Part shown: piece after piece, positions 59,151 through 64,000 of the stretch
How the letters are laid out: each line of letters opens with the position of its first letter
How positions within the stretch are numbered: the stretch's first letter is position 1
The notes under the pieces: generated by a model
Seen by the model: the letters and a program-made list of their open reading frames with translations, nothing else
What the model was told of the DNA's origin: nothing
Databases searched by the model: none
Translations under genes and position numbers: made by a program
From: Sambucus nigra
Taxonomy: Eukaryota > Streptophyta > Magnoliopsida > Dipsacales > Adoxaceae
Assembly (NCBI GenBank): GCA_949130495.1
Contig: OX422208.1
Location: forward strand, 399,178,561 to 399,242,560
DNA length: 64,000 bases
Direction of reading: 5' to 3'

Positions 59151-59171
59151 CGTTTCCCACAGACGGCGCCA
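59151..59171 (-). promoter_or_regulatory. Primer-binding site of element H
   Basis: TGGCGCCGTCTGTGGGAAACG on -, three bases after the LTR. The first nine bases would pair with the CCA end of tRNA-Asp or a tRNA with a similar acceptor stem; the exact tRNA is not settled from here. Decayed copies occur in the other Tat elements at 9,178, 20,523 and 45,551. Confidence 0.8.
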
Positions 59172-59491
59172 AACTGATGATGCTAAGATTTAGCACCACC
59201 GGATAAGTGATAGTGAGCTCAAACAGTAGCAGCTATGGCAGCCATAGAGATGTATAAGTGTATAAGTATGTAGAAGGGGATGAGTATAAGAGGAAATAAG
59301 ACAATGGTGTATAGTGGTTCAGCCAATTTGGCCTACATCCATTGTGAGTGTGTGATCCACTAAGTATGGGAACTAATGGCCTTGGATACAATACACATCA
59401 GCCTCTCTCTCTCTCTCTACTGTGTGTACAAGCAGAGTTTTAGCTAGGGCTACAGTTAATTGATCGATCCCTGTAGGGTTGTAGGTGACAA

Positions 59492-59501
59492 GTATATATA
59501 G
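59492..59501 (-). promoter_or_regulatory. TATA box of the element H LTR promoter
   Basis: CTATATATAC on -, about 105 bp downstream of the palindromic G-box. It is present unchanged in the other LTR (48,118-48,127). Confidence 0.55.
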
Positions 59502-59607
59502 GTCTTGGGGGGTGTAGTGTACCCCCCAAGTATGCATGGTGCATGTGAATCACGATCTAGCCAGTCCCCTGTGGACACCTGTAGATGCCAAATGATGACA
59601 TAATATT

Positions 59608-59621
59608 CCCTCACGTGAGGG
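59608..59621. promoter_or_regulatory. 14-bp palindrome with a G-box core in the LTR
   Basis: CCCTCACGTGAGGG is perfectly palindromic around CACGTG, the core bound by plant bZIP and bHLH factors. Identical in both LTRs (48,232-48,245), it lies in U3 upstream of the TATA box, so it may be an enhancer element. Binding is inferred. Confidence 0.5.
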
Positions 59622-60012
59622 TGTGATTTTGTTATAACGGTCTCCCCTGTGCCATGTCAGCCTCACGCGCACTGTTCCACGCGTCTCCCAAACCACGCAC
59701 TGCGATGATGTCACCCTCGGCCTATGGGCCGAGGCCGAGGGCAAAGTTCCCTCCGGTAGTGAGTCTGGTCCAATTCTGGCCTCGTACTGTCGGCCCCTCG
59801 TAGAGTCGTCTGGAGAGCAGTGAAGGGTCGGCCCCTCGTAGGGTCGGCTGGAGTCAATCGAAGGGTCGGCCCCTCTGAGGGGTCGTATAGAGCTCGTTGG
59901 AGGGGTCGGCCCCTCGTAGGGTCGTCTGGAACATGATGAAGGGTCGGCCCCTGAGGGGTTGTCCGTTTGGAGGTAATCCTCAGCCAGGCCGAGGATATAT
60001 ACGGGTATATCA

Positions 60013-60017
60013 AATAT
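60013..60017 (+). repeat. Target-site duplication of element H, right copy
   Basis: AATAT, matching 47,794-47,798. Confidence 0.9.
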
Positions 60018-60318
60018 GATGACCTATATTTTGATAATTTATACCATACAAAATATGGAAACTGAAAAGGCCAAATTTCCCTTCACGTTTCACTTACGAC
60101 AAAACTTTCCCGAAACACTTTCAACTTCACACTTTGCATCCCCAATACCTATAAAATCTTAAATTAACCTTTCAAGACTTACAAACATCAAGAAAAAAGG
60201 TTGTCCCGTATGAGAGTTTAAATATATAAATTAAAGGACACGAGAATTCTAGAATGTGAAAAAATAAATTATACTAAAAGAAATCATCTTGACTAATCAA
60301 TCTTATTGAATGAGAATT

Positions 60319-61087
60319 CACTACAAGAAAAAAAGCTTTTTATGACAGTAAAAAAAATCAACCATAATTCAAAACCACCATTAAAACACAAAATAATCCT
60401 ATAAAACATTACAATTTGTTAAAAAAATTATCATATATGATCTAAAAACTATCATGACAAACCATTTTTATATATTGAAAAAGTTCATGTAAAATATTTT
60501 ATATCATGAAAGTTTATCATTAAAGGTCATAAATAAAATTTATAATGTAAAAAAATTCAAATGTAGTTGAAAAAAAAAAGCAAAAACACAAATCAAAAGG
60601 GATAGAATCATTTATTCTACATTCAATATTATAGTAGAATACATTATAAAGTTTATCATTTTCCTAAGAGATAATATAACACTACCACCAACATATTTTT
60701 AAACAAAACTACACTAAATTAGATTAAGCTAACACATCAATGAATTTTAATTCTTCTATCAAACTTAAATGTTCCTCCAAAGTAATAATCTCATTATAGC
60801 TTTAGGCAAAAATGTGTTGAAGTCCTCTTCCCACTTTTGTTCATGATCGTGTTTTCTGACAATGATACACCATTACATGCCTCTACATAGATTCCCCTTC
60901 ATAAGTTCAAAGTGATTACATTTAATATTTAAGAAATAATTGATAAAGATCAAAAGTTAGTTCAGGTATACGTTATAAAATACAACCTCAACTAGGAGAA
61001 CAAATTGTCCTTGAATGTGGGTTTGCGAAACTAATTTAAATCCTCCCAATACCAATCTCACCAACACAATAATTTGAATTTTATTAG
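60319..61087 (+). mobile_element. Terminal part of a second CACTA transposon
   Basis: CACTACAAGAAAAAAAGC at 60,319-60,336 is a canonical plant CACTA terminus. It is followed by AT-rich subterminal sequence with repeated ATCATG/CATGATA-like words to about 60,530. The opposite end is not in the window, so the element may continue beyond E2, which starts at 61,088, or be truncated. No transposase is visible. Confidence 0.55.
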
Positions 61088-62045
61088 TGTAAGAGGGTAC
61101 TTTAGATTATAAATGGAGGCGTAACCCCTTTGAAGTATGGTGATGATAGGTTAATTAGCTAAAACCTTGGATTAGTGATATAACATGCCAACACAAGCCT
61201 AATGAGGATGGAGGTCGATTTAAACTCACAAATCTCTCGTGTATAACTCAAGAAATAGTAATGAACTTTTTGAAGTAACTTAGCTAGAGGGAGAAAGAAG
61301 TAAGCACCCTAGATACACCCTGGCAGGCAGGTAGAAAGCACACCGAACACCCTCAAGAATCTCTGGCAAGTATTAAAAGCTTCGTGATTAATAACAATGG
61401 TCAGTGGGTGAAATTCTATGGTTTGTAATAACTCTCTCTAGCAATAACTTCTTAATTATCAAAAGAACATGCCCTCCTCAAAGGTGGTTGGGGTCCTTAA
61501 ATAGCCCCACACACCACCCCCGAGGCAACTCAGTCATTTAAGACTATGAAAGACATCCCTCACACTTTATGTCACAACATTAAATGCCTGATTGACTAGT
61601 CGTCTCTACGTCATAAACATTAAATGCCAAGACATGCCTTTTGCCTAACCACTGTGTATCAGGGGGCCGTTATTGCAAAGGTGGCTCGCCAACTGCCTGA
61701 CAGCCCCAAATACCACGGTGGTTTACTCAAGTGCATATCTGACATTGTTTAGTTGGCTAGTGACATCACCTACAATAGATGTGACATTAAGTAGAGGGTT
61801 ATTTGGTTATGACTCAATGCCCGATGGAACTCCAAGCTGCTCCGTCTGAGGTTCCACGATCAGGGTCCTTCGGTGTTTTTACCAAGTGTATCTAAGATGG
61901 TCAGGACAAGCCCCAACGGTGCCTCACTTCTCAATCCTCCAAACTAAGTCCCTCTAAAGTTCCCACGGTGAGTTCGTTCGATAGAGCATGAAAGCTCTCC
62001 CAGGCCCTGTCAAGCCTGGTCTCTCGCAAGTACCGTTTGACCTCA
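61088..62045 (-). repeat. 3' LTR of element E2
   Basis: 958 bp, TG to CA, homologous along its length to E1's LTR (14,083-15,039). The two copies are much diverged, so they are separate old insertions of one family. Confidence 0.65.
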
Positions 62046-63110
62046 CACAAACTCATTTATTATTATCGTTACGTCATTACAACCGTTATAGCTTATAGTC
62101 AATAAAAATAAAAATACAATATGAATAATATAACAAGCTAAAATATGAGCTGTCGTGCCAAGGTGCCTCACTGAGTTACCACGCTTGAGATGCCTTGGTT
62201 GCTCAATCTCAAACACTGTCGTCAATTGGGGATTTGTCCCTAATCTCAAGATTACCTTCAAGGCCCCTCTACATTTGCCCCTTCGTGGAGAGATTTATTG
62301 GAACAAGAAATTATGGCCCTCATTTTCCGTTAGAACCGCAGCGATATAGTCATTGGGAAAAAGTAAAATTCTCCCCGATGTACCTGAGCCAAAGCGCCAT
62401 TCTCATTGGGACTTGGGCGAAGGGATATCGCCTCTTTTTCCTTGTGCTGGTCCCCAACCGTTCTAGGTATAATGTTTGAAATTGTCCCGAAAGGCCTACT
62501 AACCTTTTTTAAATACTCGTTTGGACTTCTGGTAAATGAAATTCTCCCCCGTGGTGCTTCGCCATTTTCGAAAAATGATGAGACATGTGGCGAGGGGACG
62601 TCGTAGTTTTGTTGAACCGTTGGGGGATCTCCTTCATTAGAAGTTCAATGGATATGCCTGACAAAATCTTTTGGCGCCAAAACTTAAAATTATTGAAGAA
62701 GGCAATGCTTTTTATTCTCTATGTGTCACTTCATTAATGATGTGGCGTTGTCTTTTCAACTGCCAAAGCACTTTTCGAAGTGCCACGTGTTCATATGAAA
62801 TGATTATAGGCGGCCGCGCACGTGCGAGGGTGGGGAAATCTAAACGCCGAAGTTGGAAATTTCAAACGTGCATATCCCAACACTTGACCCTTCTTTTCTC
62901 TTACTTTGACTTCGTCTTCCTCAAGCTTCCATTTCACTTTAGAGAGAGAAAGTCTGTGAGAACTCCATTGCTAAAACTCCATTGTTATGGCTATTTCCTA
63001 ACTTCTTTCTTCTGTTACCTTCTATACCACCACTTGTGATCGTGTTTATCCATTCTCGCTCTCAAACCCTTCTTGTTCAAATATTTCCTGTTACTGTATC
63101 ATTATTTTCC
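62046..63110 (+). promoter_or_regulatory. Promoter/leader region of the E2 aORF
   Basis: Two CACGTG G-boxes (62,784-62,789 and 62,819-62,824), 35 bp apart, lie about 290-330 bp upstream of the ATG. A GAGAGAGAAAG tract follows at about 62,942. The frames in this stretch are not shared with E1. No clear TATA box is visible. Confidence 0.4.
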
Positions 63111-64000
63111 ATGGCGTCCTCAAGTAACCCCACTGTGTCTGCCACCGGTGTTTCGCCTGCCACCCCTACCACTTCCACCACCCTAGATACTTCCCGCCAG
63201 GAACAACTAAGGTTTTACCGTCGATCACCTATTTTTGGACAAGGTGATGATTTTGCTGGTTCATGTAAGAGGGTCCATGTTTCTTCTAAGGTTGACCTTC
63301 TATTGTTGGGTGATGAAGACAAAGCCTCTACTGAGTGGGGTTTTCTTCCTCTCGAGGGGACTCTCTGATTTCGTTTGGAGCGAGGGGACTTCCCGTGGTC
63401 CCATATTGAGTTTAAAGCGCCCGGGGGTTCTCCCTCTCAGTTTACTGCGTGGAACTCCCACATGCAAAGCTCTTATTCTGAAACGCTCAACAAGATTGGA
63501 CTGCAACGGGCTAAGTGGTTTGGTGAGTTCAATCTGTCCAAGAATAATATTACCCTTCCTGTTCTGGTGTTTCACTGGAACGTTACTAACCATACCTTCA
63601 TCGCTGCGTGGGGTGAGTTCACGGTGATATTGGAATACGTGTGTGAGCTCCTAGGCCTTGAAGCGATAGGCCACGAGCCTTATACTGATGAGGCTCTGGA
63701 TGTCCAAGAAACTGCTGATCGTTTGGAGATGGACCGAATATGCCGAAGTTGCACTGGTTCATAAAATAAAGCCACTTTCTCCCCACTTATCAATTATTTC
63801 TTCAAGGATTCTACTGAAGGTAGTTCTTCTGGGGTTGCCCCTGGTCAAGGTACATCACTGGAACTTCCTGCCTATATACTTGTCATTCTTTCCCATTTCC
63901 TTCTACCGGGAAAACCCAATGATCAGCCCCGAAGGGACCTTATCAATATATCCCTTCGTTTGGCCCGAGGTACCAAGCTTCCCCTGGCTGCAATCGCCTT
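63111..64000 (+). pseudogene. Plant-mobile-domain aORF of element E2 (runs off the window)
   Basis: ATG at 63,111 opens a Ser/Thr/Pro-rich N-terminus (SATGVSPATPTTSTTLDTS). One frame then continues to the window edge with only two stops: TGA at 63,366 (arising where a CGA would fit) and TAA at 63,762. The PMD blocks ERGDFPWSHIEFKAPGG, NHTFIAAWGEFTVILEYV-CELLGLE and LPGKPNDQPRRDLINISL match E1's decayed gene in order. It is the better-preserved copy. PMD proteins have unknown molecular activity; a host PMD gene would not normally sit beside this LTR. The C-terminal half lies outside. Confidence 0.7.

Larger units (their letters stand above)
47799..60012 (-). mobile_element. Element H: complete Tat-lineage Ty3/gypsy LTR retrotransposon
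   Basis: Two 838-bp LTRs, both starting TG and ending CA, are flanked by a perfect 5-bp duplication (AATAT). In element orientation (right to left) the order is 5' LTR, PBS, Gag, protease, RT, gypsy RNase H, aRH, integrase, tandem-repeat 3' region, an antisense three-exon gene, purine-rich tract, 3' LTR. The dual RNase H, absence of a chromodomain and presence of an aORF place it in the Tat group, near Retand/Grande. The LTRs differ by 11 substitutions and 2 single-base indels (about 1.3%), so the insertion is young. Gag-pol nevertheless has ten in-frame stops and two frameshifts, while the aORF is open. Confidence 0.93.
59175..60012 (-). repeat. 5' LTR of element H
   Basis: 838 bp. On - it would start transcription of gag-pol: U3 from 60,012, CACGTG-centred palindrome at 59,608-59,621, TATA box CTATATATAC at 59,492-59,501, so R/U5 would begin at about 59,465. 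It contains the same five GC-rich repeats (about 59,789-59,968) as the 3' LTR. Confidence 0.93.

Overview
The window is repeat-rich plant nuclear DNA, probably from a flowering plant. The grounds are Ty3/gypsy LTR retrotransposons of the Tat (Ogre/Retand/Grande-type) lineage, CACTA-type transposon termini, spliceosomal introns of 68-105 bp, plant-style TATA boxes and long dinucleotide microsatellites. I found no host gene, tRNA, rRNA or CRISPR array. Almost every recognisable coding stretch belongs to a mobile element, and most are broken by stops and frameshifts.

Layout. 1-900: 3' part of an antisense-ORF (aORF)-type gene from a Tat element. 1,826-11,147: a 9.3-kb CACTA-like transposon (28-bp imperfect TIRs, 3-bp TTT duplication) with a Tat LTR plus leader nested in it (about 8,280-9,885). 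11,710-13,900: an integrase tail, then an Ogre-like LTR end with three covarying hairpins and a PBS. 14,083-25,378: element E1, minus-oriented (3' LTR, plant-mobile-domain aORF on +, integrase/RNase H on -), interrupted by element F (about 20,057-23,188), which has two LTRs and has lost pol. 25,385-30,220: element A (pol on +, aORF on -). 30,690-31,420: a minisatellite of about 51 bp. 33,100-37,030: element B, the inverted relative of A. 37,671-41,125: element G (aORF tail, repeat-rich 3' UTR, collapsed gag). 41,215-about 45,971: element C (gag, protease, RT and RNase H on -). 47,799-60,012: element H, complete and young, with 838-bp LTRs and an AATAT target-site duplication. 60,319 on: a CACTA terminus. 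61,088-64,000: element E2, sister of E1, running off the window.

How the parts work together. The recurring unit is a two-gene convergent retrotransposon. Gag-Pro-RT-RNaseH-Int is transcribed from the 5' LTR. A second gene (aORF) with its own promoter and introns runs in the opposite direction from beside the 3' LTR. Between the two gene ends lies a spacer, which in H is a 102-bp hairpin-bearing tandem array. H carries ten in-frame stops and two frameshifts in gag-pol, yet its three-exon, 728-codon aORF is open from end to end. At least three unrelated-looking protein types (Transposase_28-like, plant mobile domain, and a DUF7745-like type) occupy the aORF position in different elements. Three of these genes share an identical TATAAAAGG box. 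Antisense ORFs in Tat elements are already known; what merits attention is the retention, modularity and regulatory layout seen here.
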